Shown one piece after another: positions 24,581-33,756 of a DNA stretch of 46,547 nucleotides; positions within the stretch are counted from its first letter, which is position 1, and every line of letters begins with the position of its first letter. The stretch is from positions 1-46,547 of the forward strand of contig JANXCC010000011.1 of the NCBI GenBank assembly GCA_025060395.1, read 5' to 3'. Source of the DNA: Candidatus Bipolaricaulota bacterium (GTDB lineage: Bacteria > Bipolaricaulota > Bipolaricaulia > RBG-16-55-9 > DRXL01). The translations under genes and the position numbers were made by a program. Below the pieces are notes generated by a model, which saw only the letters and a program-made list of their open reading frames with translations, was not told where the DNA came from and ran no database searches.

Positions 24581-27217
24581 ATGAGCAAGAGATGGACAGC
24601 TTCCGAAGTGCGCCAGACGTTCTTAGAGTACTTTCGCGCCAAGGGACATGCGATTGAGCCCAGCTCGTCCCTCGTGCCCGACGACCCAACGCTGCTCTTC
24701 ACCAACGCTGGGATGGTCCAGTTTAAGAAGCTCTTTCTTGGGCTGGAGAAGCGCTCATACACCCGTGCAGCAACGGCCCAGAAATGTATGCGCGTCTCTG
24801 GCAAACACAATGACTTAGAAAGCGTCGGGCCCTCGCCCAGACATCACACGTTTTTCGAGATGCTCGGAAATTTCTCGTTTGGCGATTACTTCAAGCGCGA
24901 GGCGATCACGTTCGCCTGGGAGTTGCTCACGGAAGTCTACGGCTTAGATAAAGATCGCTTTCACTTCACAATCTTCAAAGATGACGAAGAGTCTTTCCGG
25001 CTCTGGCAGGAGATCGCGAAAGCCCCTAAAGAGCGCATTCACCGAATGGGCGAGAAGACAAACTTTTGGATGATGGGCGATACGGGCCCCTGCGGCCCAA
25101 ATACGGAATTGATCTGGGATCGCGGCCAAGAGTTCTGTGACTGCAAACGCCCCGACTGCTCACCAGCCCTAGACAACGACTGTAACCGTTGGTTTGAAGT
25201 CTGGAACTTGGTCTTTATGCAATTCAACCAAGAGTCCGATGGCACGCGCACCCCTCTACCTAAGCCAGGGGTGGACACCGGCATGGGGCTAGAACGCATC
25301 GTCGCGGTCTTGCAAAACGCCCCCAGCAATTACGATACCGATCTCTTCCAACGGATCTTCGAGGGCTTGCGCGAGCTGACAAGACACAGCAGAGAGCAAA
25401 TGCATCAGCACTATGTACCCTACAGGGTCATTGCGGATCATGGGCGGGCGATGACGTTCTTAATCGCTGATGGGGTCTTGCCCAGCAACGAAAAACAAGG
25501 CTATGTCTTGCGCATGATCATGCGTCGCGCGATTCGCTTCGGCAAGAAGTTAGGGCTGCCCACGCCCTTCCTTCCTCAGGTCGCCCAGCTTGTCATCGAG
25601 ACGATGGGTGAGCACTACACAGAACTCAAAGCCCAGAAAGACCTAATTCTTAAAGCCGTTGCTCACGAAGAAGAACGCTTCGAGCGCACGCTCGATCAAG
25701 GTTTGGAGCGCGCTGAGAAGATTATCTCAGAGCTTGTACGCAAGGGTGAAAGGCTTATCCCCGGCCCGGAGGCGTTCTTTTTGCACGACACTTACGGGTT
25801 TCCTGTAGAGATGCTCGAAGACATCGCGCGCGAGCACGGGATGCACGTCGATCGAGCGGGTTTTGCAAGCGAGATGGAGAAGCAGCGCGCGCGCTCGCGC
25901 GGCGCAGAACCGCGCGTGACCGAAAGAGCCATTGCACCGCGGCACACGCTTCCAGCGACCCAGTTTGTCGGCTATCACACCGTGGAACACAGCTCAGAAC
26001 TTCTGTTTGTTGAAGAAGAGCTTCTTGTCTTTGCTGAGACGCCCTTCTATGCCGAAGCCGGCGGCCAAGTCGCCGATACAGGGTGGATAGAGAATCTTTC
26101 GCGCACGGGAAGAGCTGAAGTCCTAGACACTCAAAAAGACGAGCGAGGGGTTTACTTCCATCGAGTTCGCGTTCTTGAAGGCGAATTTCGCGTGGGGGAT
26201 CAATGTTTGCTCAAGGTCGACGCTGAGCGCCGTGCTCGCACTATGAGAAATCACACGGCGACGCATATCTTGCACGCCTCGTTGAGAAGGGTCTTAGGCT
26301 ACTCTCAGGGAATCCAAGCGGGCTCGCTCGTTGCCCCCGATGAGTTGCGCTTCGATTTCAAGCACCTAGCGCCCTTGACTCCGGAAGAGATCGCGCAGAT
26401 CGAAGAGCTAGCCAACCGCGCGATCCTCGCAGACTTACCCGTGACGATCGCTGAAGAGCCCATAGAATCAGCAAAAGCGCGCGGCGCCATGGCGCTCTTC
26501 ACGGAAGACTACGCGGGCAAGGAGAAAGTCCGAGTCGTGACGATTGCCCCCCTGCCTGGCGAAGAACAGCCCTTCAGCGTGGAACTCTGCGGGGGCACTC
26601 ACGTCCAGAGAACTGGCCAGATCGGGCTCTTTAAGATTATTCACGAGCAGAGCGTCGCCGCGGGAATCCGGCGCGTGCACGTCGCTGTCGGCGAGAACCT
26701 CTTAGAGTACCTCAGGAAGCGTGAGAGCGTAGAGCACCAGCTCGCCCAGATGCTCAAGACGTCTGAGAGAGAACTGACAGCAAAGCTTGAGGCCCTCCTC
26801 ACTGCACACGAGGCGCTCCTCCGCGAGCGCGACGCGCTCAAGCGCCGCCTGCTTCTCCAGGAGAAAGACCGCCTTGTGCAGCGGCGTCAGCGAGTCAATC
26901 AGGCGTCATGGGTCTGCGCGCGGCTCGATCTTCCCCTGGAGGATCTCAAGATGCTTGCGGATTGGATCGAGTGGGAGATCGCGCCTGGGGTCGTCTTGCT
27001 AGGAGGGGCTGGGGATGGGAAGGCTGCGCTCGTCTGTAAAGTGAGCGAGGCCTTGACGCCAAAGCTGCACGCCGGGCAGATTATCAAGGCCTTGACGCCG
27101 ATGATTGGCGGAGGGGGTGGCGGGAATGCCCGCTTTGCTCAAGGCGGAGGGTCAAATCCCCATAGATTAGACGAAGCCCTCCAATTGGGCGAGGAGCAAA
27201 TCCGAGCACGGCTATAA
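24581..27217 (+). CDS. alaS: Alanyl-tRNA synthetase
   Basis: 878 residues, normal length. It charges tRNA-Ala and edits mischarged product. The N-terminal catalytic domain begins ASEVRQTFLEYFRAKGH; motif 2 is around KCMRVSGKHNDLESVG. The editing domain has NHTATHIL and the CGGTHV metal site. The C-terminal oligomerisation domain ends in a Gly-rich GGGGGGNARFAQGGG segment. A four-cysteine cluster (CDCKRPDCSPALDNDC, near residue 187) is the extra zinc-binding element seen in many bacterial AlaRS. Confidence 0.98.
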   Translation: MSKRWTASEVRQTFLEYFRAKGHAIEPSSSLVPDDPTLLFTNAGMVQFKKLFLGLEKRSYTRAATAQKCMRVSGKHNDLESVGPSPRHHTFFEMLGNFSFGDYFKREAITFAWELLTEVYGLDKDRFHFTIFKDDEESFRLWQEIAKAPKERIHRMGEKTNFWMMGDTGPCGPNTELIWDRGQEFCDCKRPDCSPALDNDCNRWFEVWNLVFMQFNQESDGTRTPLPKPGVDTGMGLERIVAVLQNAPSNYDTDLFQRIFEGLRELTRHSREQMHQHYVPYRVIADHGRAMTFLIADGVLPSNEKQGYVLRMIMRRAIRFGKKLGLPTPFLPQVAQLVIETMGEHYTELKAQKDLILKAVAHEEERFERTLDQGLERAEKIISELVRKGERLIPGPEAFFLHDTYGFPVEMLEDIAREHGMHVDRAGFASEMEKQRARSRGAEPRVTERAIAPRHTLPATQFVGYHTVEHSSELLFVEEELLVFAETPFYAEAGGQVADTGWIENLSRTGRAEVLDTQKDERGVYFHRVRVLEGEFRVGDQCLLKVDAERRARTMRNHTATHILHASLRRVLGYSQGIQAGSLVAPDELRFDFKHLAPLTPEEIAQIEELANRAILADLPVTIAEEPIESAKARGAMALFTEDYAGKEKVRVVTIAPLPGEEQPFSVELCGGTHVQRTGQIGLFKIIHEQSVAAGIRRVHVAVGENLLEYLRKRESVEHQLAQMLKTSERELTAKLEALLTAHEALLRERDALKRRLLLQEKDRLVQRRQRVNQASWVCARLDLPLEDLKMLADWIEWEIAPGVVLLGGAGDGKAALVCKVSEALTPKLHAGQIIKALTPMIGGGGGGNARFAQGGGSNPHRLDEALQLGEEQIRARL

Positions 27218-27219
27218 GC

Positions 27220-27345
27220 TCACTCGTCGTCTTCGTCCTCGTCCCAATCTTCGTCATCCCAATCTTCGTCGTCCCACTCGTCGTCTTCGTCTTCCTCGTC
27301 ATCCCAGGGACGCTTCTTCAGTTCGATCTCCCATAGGGCTCTCAT
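27220..27345 (-). CDS. 41-residue acidic Trp/Asp microprotein
   Basis: Reads MRALWEIELKKRPW and then 27 residues made only of Asp, Glu and Trp, with DDEDW-type repeats. The ribosome site AAGGAGT sits 9 bases before the ATG, and TTGAAT-17 bp-TAAACT (27371-27399, minus strand) is a fitting promoter. The stop lies 2 bp beyond the alaS stop, on the opposite strand. Low complexity explains why length and composition filters would miss it. The DNA includes 15-bp tandem units. Function unknown; polyanionic tails can mimic nucleic acid or bind basic proteins or metal ions. Confidence 0.65.
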   Translation of the reverse strand: MRALWEIELKKRPWDDEEDEDDEWDDEDWDDEDWDEDEDDE

Positions 27346-27370
27346 CTCAGATCACTCCTTGGTGCGCTTG

Positions 27371-27399
27371 AGTTTAGAGAACTTTTAGAGAAAATTCAA
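27371..27399 (-). promoter_or_regulatory. Promoter of the acidic microprotein
   Basis: Minus-strand TTGAAT (27394-27399), 17 bp, TAAACT (27371-27376), about 25 bp before the ATG at 27345. Confidence 0.55.
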
Positions 27400-27400
27400 G

Positions 27401-27814
27401 TCAGCGCCCGATCACGATGAATCGCCCTCTCATGGTGGTGGGGTGAAGCGGGTCGTAGTAGAAGAACTCTCCGACCCGCGGCGCAATGAACTCAACAGTT
27501 ATCGTCTGATTGGGGCGCAAGTAGTGGGGGAGCTTGACGTCATGATTGCTGACGGCAAAGTCGTGCAAGACCAATTGACTCTCCTCGTTCTTGATGGTGA
27601 TCTTGACCCTATCTCCGACTTGCACGACGAGGTCAGGGTTCTCCGTGCCTGCGATCGCCAAGGGGCTCTCCCCGATAAACCGCAGATCACTTATAATCAA
27701 CACAAACTCGCGAGTGGCTCCCCGAGGGAGAGGCTCCGTGGCCGGAGGGTTACATCCCGTCAATATTCCAAGACCAATCAGAACGCTCAAGACCCACAAA
27801 AGCTGTACTCTCAT
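27401..27814 (-). CDS. Cupredoxin-like lipoprotein lacking the copper cysteine
   Basis: 137 residues from the ATG at 27814 (GGGGAGG upstream). The lipobox is LTGC (C21). The fold shows DLVVQVGDRVKITIKNEES, LVLHDFAVSNH and FFYYDPLHPTTMRGRFIVIG. In blue copper proteins and plastocyanin-like domains the last motif carries Cys-His-Met; here Asp replaces the Cys while His and Met remain. A type 1 copper site is therefore unlikely; it may bind copper differently or be structural. Confidence 0.82.
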   Translation of the reverse strand: MRVQLLWVLSVLIGLGILTGCNPPATEPLPRGATREFVLIISDLRFIGESPLAIAGTENPDLVVQVGDRVKITIKNEESQLVLHDFAVSNHDVKLPHYLRPNQTITVEFIAPRVGEFFYYDPLHPTTMRGRFIVIGR

Positions 27815-27881
27815 GAAGAGGACCTCCCCTTTCCTTAAGCAGCATAGCATACTTTGAGAGAAAACGCAAATGCGAGGCTAT

Positions 27882-27911
27882 TTGCATCGCTCCCTCGCTT
27901 CTCCGTATAAT
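27882..27911 (+). promoter_or_regulatory. hppA promoter
   Basis: TTGCAT (27882-27887), 18 bp, TATAAT (27906-27911). The leader is about 35 bases and includes AAGGGGG, placed rather far from the ATG. Confidence 0.65.
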
Positions 27912-27950
27912 GGGCCAAACTTTTGGTGCGAAGGGGGTTCGAATTGCTTT

Positions 27951-30116
27951 ATGAGTTTAGGCTTAGTGTATGCGGCGGGTGCGGTCTCCGTGCTGACGCT
28001 AGGGTACGTTGGGTACCTGATCGTTCGTCTGCGGGGCTTCGATGAGGGCGAGGAGCGCATCCGGCAGCTCTCGTCGTATGTGCGCGAAGGGGCTGAGGCC
28101 TTCCTACGCCGCCAGTATCTAGTCGTTGCGATCTTCTTGCTGGCGCTCTTTGTTCTGTTGATGCTCATGAGCTTTGGTGGGTTGCTCAGCTTCTGGGCCC
28201 CCTGGGCCTTTCTCACAGCTGGGGCGTTCTCTGGGCTTGCGGGGTATCTCGGGATGAAGATCGCGACCGCAAGCAACGGACGCACTACGACCGCCGCTAA
28301 GCAGAGCTTAAATAGGGCCTTGCGAGTTGCGTTTGAAGCCGGCAGCGTCATGGGCTTCTCCGTGGTGGGATTGGGATTGCTCTATATTACTATATGGTTC
28401 GTCATCCTCTACGGTGTGGGAGTTGGGCTGCAGGAGATTGCTCAGGTGCTCTTGACGTCGGCGATGGGGGCGAGCTCGGTAGCGCTCTTTGCCCGTGTAG
28501 GAGGAGGGATCTTCACCAAGTCCGCTGACGTCGGTGCGGATCTATCGGGTAAGGTCGAGGCGGGCATCCCTGAGGACGACCCGCGCAACCCTGCCGTCGT
28601 CGCAGATCAGGTGGGGGATAATGTTGGGGACGTCGCGGGCATGGGCGCCGACTTGTATGAGTCTTACGTGGGCGCAATCATCGCCGCGGTCGCGCTAGGG
28701 ATTTCGGCGTTTGTCGGCAAAGAGCTTGTCCTGCAGAGCGTTGCATATCCCATGCTCATCGCCGCTGTAGGGATTATCTGTTCGATCCTTGGTAGCTTCT
28801 TGGTCCAAGCTCGTGAGGACGCCTCCCAAGGGGAACTGTTGCGCGCTCTGCGGCGTGGCGTCTATGCAAGCGCCCTGCTTATCGCACTGATAGCGCTGCC
28901 CATCACGGTCTTGCTCTTTGGCTCGTGGAGCTACTGGGGCTTGTACGTCGCGTTGGTCTTGGGCTTAGCCGCGGGAATCGTGATCGGCTTCTCGGCAGAG
29001 TATTATACGTCGTCGCAGTATCAGCCGACGCGCCAGATCTCAGCGACGGCGCAGACCAGTCCCGCGACTGTCATCATTAGCGGGCTAGCTACCGGGATGC
29101 GCTCGACGGCCATTCCTGTGATCTCTATTGGGATTGCGATCATTGCAGGGTACTGGGCGGCGTCGACGGCGAGCGCTGCCTTACCTGGGCTTGATCCCGT
29201 ACAGATAGGGCTCTACGGGATTGGGATTGCTGCTGTTGGGATGCTCTCGACCTTGGGAATTACTCTGGCGAGCGATGCCTATGGGCCGGTGGCAGACAAC
29301 GCTGGGGGCATCGCCGAGATGTCCCATCAAAAACCAGAAGTGCGCAAGCGCACCGATGCCTTGGACGCCCTGGGCAACACGAATGCGGCTGTAGGTAAGG
29401 GCTTCGCTATCGGGTCTGCGGCGCTGACGGCTATGGCGCTGATCAGCAATTATCGCGACCAGATCGCGCTACAGTTGAGCGATCTGGGCGGTAAGGCAGT
29501 AACGCTCCTGACAAAGCGTTCTTTAGACCTGGCCCAGCTAGATCAAGTCTTCTCGCTCTCGAACCCGTATGTGTTGTTAGGGCTCTTCGTTGGAGCGATG
29601 CTGCCGTTTCTCTTCTGCGCCATGACGATGAGTTCTGTAGGGCGGGCCGCCGGGGCGATCGTTGAAGAGGTGCGCCGACAATTTCGAGAGATCCCTGGGC
29701 TCTTAGAAGGCAGGGCGAAAGCCGATTATTCGAAGGCTGTGGAGATCGCGACCAGGACAGCGCATCGAGAGATGATTATGCCAGCGCTCTTGGCGATCAT
29801 CTCGCCGCTCATCGTGGGGATTCTCTTTGGAGTGATGGCGGTGATGGGGGTGCTTGTTGGGGCGTTGATATCCGGGTTTGTGTTGGCCCTTCTGATGGCC
29901 AATTCTGGAGGGGCGTGGGACAACGCGAAGAAATACATAGAAGAGGGGCACCACGGGGGCAAGGGCTCATCGGCTCATAAAGCCGCGGTCGTCGGCGACA
30001 CGGTGGGCGATCCATTCAAGGACACCTCGGGACCCTCGCTCAACATTCTTATTAAATTAATGTCGATGGTCGCGCTCGTCTTTGTGGGCTTGGTCCTCCG
30101 TTTCACGCTCTTTTAG
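27951..30116 (+). CDS. hppA: Membrane-bound ion-pumping pyrophosphatase, K+-dependent type
   Basis: 721 residues with about 16 membrane spans. It couples pyrophosphate hydrolysis to H+ and/or Na+ export. The substrate site appears as [22 protein letters not shown] and [17 protein letters not shown]; the C-terminal half has [15 protein letters not shown]. The sequence [16 protein letters not shown] carries Ala where K+-independent enzymes have Lys, which assigns it to the K+-dependent group. Whether it moves H+ or Na+ cannot be read by eye. The longer frame upstream overlaps the promoter, so I start at 27951. Confidence 0.96.
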   Translation: MSLGLVYAAGAVSVLTLGYVGYLIVRLRGFDEGEERIRQLSSYVREGAEAFLRRQYLVVAIFLLALFVLLMLMSFGGLLSFWAPWAFLTAGAFSGLAGYLGMKIATASNGRTTTAAKQSLNRALRVAFEAGSVMGFSVVGLGLLYITIWFVILYGVGVGLQEIAQVLLTSAMGASSVALFARVGGGIFTKSADVGADLSGKVEAGIPEDDPRNPAVVADQVGDNVGDVAGMGADLYESYVGAIIAAVALGISAFVGKELVLQSVAYPMLIAAVGIICSILGSFLVQAREDASQGELLRALRRGVYASALLIALIALPITVLLFGSWSYWGLYVALVLGLAAGIVIGFSAEYYTSSQYQPTRQISATAQTSPATVIISGLATGMRSTAIPVISIGIAIIAGYWAASTASAALPGLDPVQIGLYGIGIAAVGMLSTLGITLASDAYGPVADNAGGIAEMSHQKPEVRKRTDALDALGNTNAAVGKGFAIGSAALTAMALISNYRDQIALQLSDLGGKAVTLLTKRSLDLAQLDQVFSLSNPYVLLGLFVGAMLPFLFCAMTMSSVGRAAGAIVEEVRRQFREIPGLLEGRAKADYSKAVEIATRTAHREMIMPALLAIISPLIVGILFGVMAVMGVLVGALISGFVLALLMANSGGAWDNAKKYIEEGHHGGKGSSAHKAAVVGDTVGDPFKDTSGPSLNILIKLMSMVALVFVGLVLRFTLF

Positions 30117-30120
30117 GTGG

Positions 30121-30150
30121 TTGCGCAGCCGCCACGCTCTTCAGTATAGT
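30121..30150 (+). promoter_or_regulatory. Leaderless promoter of the Nudix gene
   Basis: TTGCGC (30121-30126), 18 bp, TATAGT (30145-30150); the ATG at 30158 follows after 7 bases, with no room for a leader. Confidence 0.65.
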
Positions 30151-30157
30151 AAGGGTG

Positions 30158-30802
30158 ATGGAACACTATTATCTGGAGCGGGACGGTCAAGTCTTTCTCA
30201 TCCCTGAGGGCGGGCGGCTGCGCTTTCCTATAACCCGTTCGGAGATCCCCTGTGAGTTTGAGATCGTCCATACGATGAACCTGCAGGGGGAGAGGATTCA
30301 CTTCTGCAAGCCCCACCTGGACAGGCATCCAGAGGACTGGTGGCATAAAGAGAAGATTCCTGCGCTAGACGAGGCCCTACCCTTGGTAAGGCTGGCAGTG
30401 AGCGCGACCCTACCGCGCTTGACGGCCAAAGCTATTATTATAAAAGAGAATAAGCTCTTGATGGTCAAGCCCAAACGAGGCTATAACGCCGGGCAATGGG
30501 CTCTGCCTGGGGGGTTTGTGGGATACGGGGAGACCCCTGAGCAGGCAGCTCTGCGCGAGACGACCGAAGAGACCGGGGTCCCATGCCGGATCGTCCAGTT
30601 CTTGGGCACAGAGTCCCGTCTGGGTCGGAAGACTAACTACCATTGGCATACGTTCTTCTATGAAGTGCAGCTCGAGCATGAGAATTTTCATCCTGCTCCA
30701 GATGAGATAGAGGCTGTTGCCTGGATTGATATAGACCAAGCTCTCTCATTTGTGAGTTTCTACGAGGGGCTTCGGGAGAAGCTCCAGAGGCTATCTCGCT
30801 GA
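30158..30802 (+). CDS. Nudix hydrolase with N-terminal extension
   Basis: 214 residues. The Nudix box is [23 protein letters not shown] (about residues 125-147), with all catalytic Glu residues. The first 90 residues hold a separate small domain with a C/H pair ([16 protein letters not shown]), loosely like the zinc-binding region of NADH pyrophosphatases but not clearly so. It probably hydrolyses a nucleoside diphosphate derivative. The start is the ATG at 30158; a GTG one codon earlier is possible. Confidence 0.88.
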   Translation: MEHYYLERDGQVFLIPEGGRLRFPITRSEIPCEFEIVHTMNLQGERIHFCKPHLDRHPEDWWHKEKIPALDEALPLVRLAVSATLPRLTAKAIIIKENKLLMVKPKRGYNAGQWALPGGFVGYGETPEQAALRETTEETGVPCRIVQFLGTESRLGRKTNYHWHTFFYEVQLEHENFHPAPDEIEAVAWIDIDQALSFVSFYEGLREKLQRLSR

Positions 30803-30846
30803 AAAAGCGCTCCAGATCATGCTTTTAGGCAGTAGAGGGAGGGGGC

Positions 30847-30875
30847 TTGACAGCAAGGTAGAAAAGTGGTATAAT
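30847..30875 (+). promoter_or_regulatory. Perfect-consensus sigma-70 promoter
   Basis: TTGACA (30847-30852), 17 bp and TATAAT (30870-30875): both hexamers match consensus exactly. A leader of about 80 bases, AT-rich with ATAATAATGACAATAATAG, follows before the gene at 30966. Confidence 0.85.
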
Positions 30876-30965
30876 GCGTCTTGGTAGCTTCTGATAATAA
30901 TGACAATAATAGCACAATGGTTATAATTCTACATAGCAGACAAAGGTAACCTTGGTGAAGGAAGT

Positions 30966-31322
30966 ATGATGGTAAAGGACCCAGAGGCGTACAAGACGAT
31001 CAAGGTGCCGGCTTGGGTGTATATTAACGCCAAGGAGGCGGAGCTCGCCCTCATGCGCAAGGGGGTAGGGCGCCTCCCGGAGTCGGTCCTCAATCCCACC
31101 AGGTGTCCTATCTGCAAGAACGAGCTCAACACGTTAAAGATTGAAGAGAGCGGCGGGAAGACGTATCTGCTCTGCCCTCACTGCGGGTATACCCAGCCGA
31201 AGTTTGAGGGAACAATGGAAGGGATCGCGCTAGGAACGGCGATTGGCGTAGGATTAGTGCACTTGCTCAATACGCTCTTTGGCAATGGGCGTCAGGCGCA
31301 ACCAGAAGCGGGGACCGGGTAG
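30966..31322 (+). CDS. Small zinc-ribbon protein behind a consensus promoter
   Basis: 118 residues (one fewer if the second ATG is used). The N-terminal 40 residues (TIKVPAWVYINAKEAELALM) could form a DNA-binding or dimerisation unit, but this is weak. Two CxxC pairs (CPIC, CPHC) form a zinc ribbon. A short glycine-rich hydrophobic helix (GIALGTAIGVGLVHLLNTLFG) follows. Expression is probably high given the promoter. I do not recognise the family. Confidence 0.75.
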   Translation: MMVKDPEAYKTIKVPAWVYINAKEAELALMRKGVGRLPESVLNPTRCPICKNELNTLKIEESGGKTYLLCPHCGYTQPKFEGTMEGIALGTAIGVGLVHLLNTLFGNGRQAQPEAGTG

Positions 31323-31347
31323 TCTTTCTTAGGGTGGTGAGAGGAAT

Positions 31348-31390
31348 GGGGGACTTTATCGCTGAGAAGGACTGACCCGGTCCCCCTTCT
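31348..31390 (+). terminator. Probable terminator after the zinc-ribbon gene
   Basis: GGGGGAC (31348-31354) pairs with GTCCCCC (31380-31386), followed by TTCTTCT. The loop is long (25 bases), so the call is moderate. Confidence 0.45.
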
Positions 31391-31435
31391 TCTGGCCGCA
31401 TAGTAATTATATCACATGGGCTCGAGGTTTCCAAG

Positions 31436-32893
31436 TCAAGCCGTCGTACTCCCCCTCTTGGGATCTCTCGGTCCGTGGAGGAGCTGTCGCGCTAGGGCAA
31501 GGGCCTCCTCACGAGTCGTGATCCGTCCCGAAAAGATCTGTTCGTAGACAGCCTCTAAGATCTCGCGGATGCGCGGCCCAGGAGCGATCCCCATCTCGAT
31601 TAAATCATATCCGTCGAGAAACTTGCGAGCGCGCTCGCGTTCCGCCAGCTCTTTCACCTGGAGCAACAACGGGGGAACGGCTCGCAGGACCGGAAGCCAC
31701 CCCGACGACTTGTGCGCACTGGCCTCGCAGTCACAGACCATCAGCGCCAACAGCTTGGCGAAGTACGCGAAGCGCTCCGCAGGGCGCTCAAAGGAAGCTT
31801 TGAGATTCTCATACGTCTTCAGGAGCGTGACACGCTTGCCTGGGCTCATCTCAGCAAATCTCCCGATGCGCAAGTGCTCACGTACTAAGAATTTTATGAG
31901 CTTGATCTCGTCGGTGCTGAAGCGCAGCCGCCGACAGATCTGCTCGGCCATCCGCTCCCCGATTACTTCGTGTCCCCCAGCGTGCTCATAGTTATTCTTG
32001 CGCAACGCGATGGGCTTCCCCACGTCGTGCACCAAGAGCGCGAATTTCACCAAGGGATCGCGCACTAGAGCGTCAGCGCACTCTAAAGCCAGAAGCGTAT
32101 GAGTGTAGACGTCCCCCTCAGGATGGTACTTCTCCGGCTGGGGCACGCCCTTGCATTGGACGAGCTCGGGCAGAATCAGTTCCAAGATCTCGTGCTCATC
32201 AAGGAGTTTTATCCCTTTGGTCGCTCGCGGGGTCTTTAAAATTTTGAGAAGCTCATCACGAATACGTTCTGCTGAGATTTTTTTCAGTCCGTCACGATGC
32301 CGGCGCATTGCCTCGCTGACTTCGGGGATGATCGTGCCGTCGAGCACACATGCGAGCCGAATCGCCCGTAGAATTCTGAGATAGTCTTCAGAGAACCGTC
32401 GATTGGGATCGCCAATCGTACGGATGATCTTTGCGCGAAGATCGGCGATTCCGCCGACGTGGTCGATTACATCCCCTTCTATAGTTGCGGCAAGGCCGTT
32501 AACGGTCAAATCTCGTCGATGCAGGTCTTCTTCGAGAGAGCGCACCAGCTGGACTTTGGCGGGCCAGCGTCCGTCGTACTCGCTCTCGGTGCGAAATGTC
32601 GCGACTTCATAGGGGCGCCCATCGGGCGCGACGACGAGGACGACCCCAAAGGCCTCACCGACTTCAAAGATCCTGCAGTCCCGAAAGAGCTCCTTGATCT
32701 CCTCAGGATAAGCCGAGGTGGCGATGTCCACTTCTTCTGGGGCGAACTCGTAGTCGGGATCAAGCCGAGCGCGCACGGCATCGCGTACGACCCCTCCGAC
32801 CATGACGGCCTCAAACCCCGCGTGCTTCAAGCGCTCGAGGATCACGCGGGCAAAGGGATGCGCACGAAAGATATTTTCTGTATCTATAGTCAT
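31436..32893 (-). CDS. CCA-adding/poly(A) polymerase-family tRNA nucleotidyltransferase with HD domain
   Basis: 485 residues. The catalytic head has MVGGVVRDAV, then EVDIATSAYPEE, RRDLTVNG and the RFSEDYLRILRAIRLA segment. An HD domain follows (HPEGDVYTHTL, LLVHDVGKP, HEVIGERMAEQI). It adds or repairs tRNA CCA ends, which the tRNA-Pro gene here does not encode. The metal pair usually written D-x-D reads E-V-D here, and a longer loop (ARLDPDYEFAPEE) precedes it. It is last in the alr/SAM-hydrolase operon, 17 bp after its neighbour. Confidence 0.92.
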   Translation of the reverse strand: MTIDTENIFRAHPFARVILERLKHAGFEAVMVGGVVRDAVRARLDPDYEFAPEEVDIATSAYPEEIKELFRDCRIFEVGEAFGVVLVVAPDGRPYEVATFRTESEYDGRWPAKVQLVRSLEEDLHRRDLTVNGLAATIEGDVIDHVGGIADLRAKIIRTIGDPNRRFSEDYLRILRAIRLACVLDGTIIPEVSEAMRRHRDGLKKISAERIRDELLKILKTPRATKGIKLLDEHEILELILPELVQCKGVPQPEKYHPEGDVYTHTLLALECADALVRDPLVKFALLVHDVGKPIALRKNNYEHAGGHEVIGERMAEQICRRLRFSTDEIKLIKFLVREHLRIGRFAEMSPGKRVTLLKTYENLKASFERPAERFAYFAKLLALMVCDCEASAHKSSGWLPVLRAVPPLLLQVKELAERERARKFLDGYDLIEMGIAPGPRIREILEAVYEQIFSGRITTREEALALARQLLHGPRDPKRGSTTA

Positions 32894-32910
32894 AGCCTTC
32901 CCTGCACTCC

Positions 32911-33711
32911 TTATTTTTTTGGAGGGGCGATGGTGATAGTGACAGTCTCGCCTGTGTGGGCACGCAGGCGCTGGGCTGCGCTCCCCAGATTGGTCGCAAT
33001 CTCGAGTTGGCCGTGGCTGCCCACAGTGACGATGAGTTCCCCCTGCTCGACCTCACCATAGGTGGAAGCGTAGCGCGCCGAGGCGACTTTCCGCGAGACC
33101 TCGACGACGAGAGCAGTCCCAGGAGCGATCTCCTTGAGCAACTCTCCGGGAATATTTGTGATGAGATTTCCGAACGTGTCAATATAGGCGATCTCCCCTT
33201 CGAGGACGCGCCCCCGGCGGACGCCCTCCCCAAGCGAGAGTTTTATGTAGTCTGTGATGAGTGGCCCAAGCTCGCGAGGAGAGAGCCCGTTGGCGATATG
33301 GGCGGCAACTGGGGCGAAGATATCACGCCCGTGAAAGGTTCGTGAGACCGGAGCGCAAAAGTACTTCTCGTTAGTGATGTGAAAGACTGAGTATCGTCCG
33401 AGTCTCTCTGCGGCAGGGATGAGCAGTCCGTTGTCTGGACCGACGAGGAACTGCCCACCTGATTCGATGGCGATGGGGCGGCGGGCTGTGCCCACGCCCG
33501 GATCGACGACGGCACAATGGACCGTCTTCTCTGGGAAGTAAGGCGCGACCATCCAGAGCAAGAACGCTCCCGCACGAATGTGGTGGCGCTCGACGTCGTG
33601 ACTGATATCCACGATCTGAGCCGTCGGACAGAGCGACAGAATGACGCCCTTCATCGCCGCGGGATACCCCGAAGCCGAGCCAAAGTCGCTGAGCAACGTG
33701 ATGAGAGCCAT
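32911..33711 (-). CDS. SAM hydroxide adenosyltransferase (DUF62/SAM hydrolase)
   Basis: 266 residues. Family marks: ITLLSDFGSASGYPAAMKGV at the N-terminus, VDISHDVERHHIRAGAFLL, AVVDPGVGT, VGPDNGLL, FHGRDIFAPVAAH and IDTFGNLITNI. Characterised members hydrolyse S-adenosylmethionine to adenosine and methionine. Its place between alanine racemase and the CCA enzyme gives no obvious pathway. Confidence 0.93.
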   Translation of the reverse strand: MALITLLSDFGSASGYPAAMKGVILSLCPTAQIVDISHDVERHHIRAGAFLLWMVAPYFPEKTVHCAVVDPGVGTARRPIAIESGGQFLVGPDNGLLIPAAERLGRYSVFHITNEKYFCAPVSRTFHGRDIFAPVAAHIANGLSPRELGPLITDYIKLSLGEGVRRGRVLEGEIAYIDTFGNLITNIPGELLKEIAPGTALVVEVSRKVASARYASTYGEVEQGELIVTVGSHGQLEIATNLGSAAQRLRAHTGETVTITIAPPKK

Positions 33712-33756
33712 AGCCCTGTCATTGTAGAAGCGTTTAGGCTTGTGTGCAAGGGGAGC

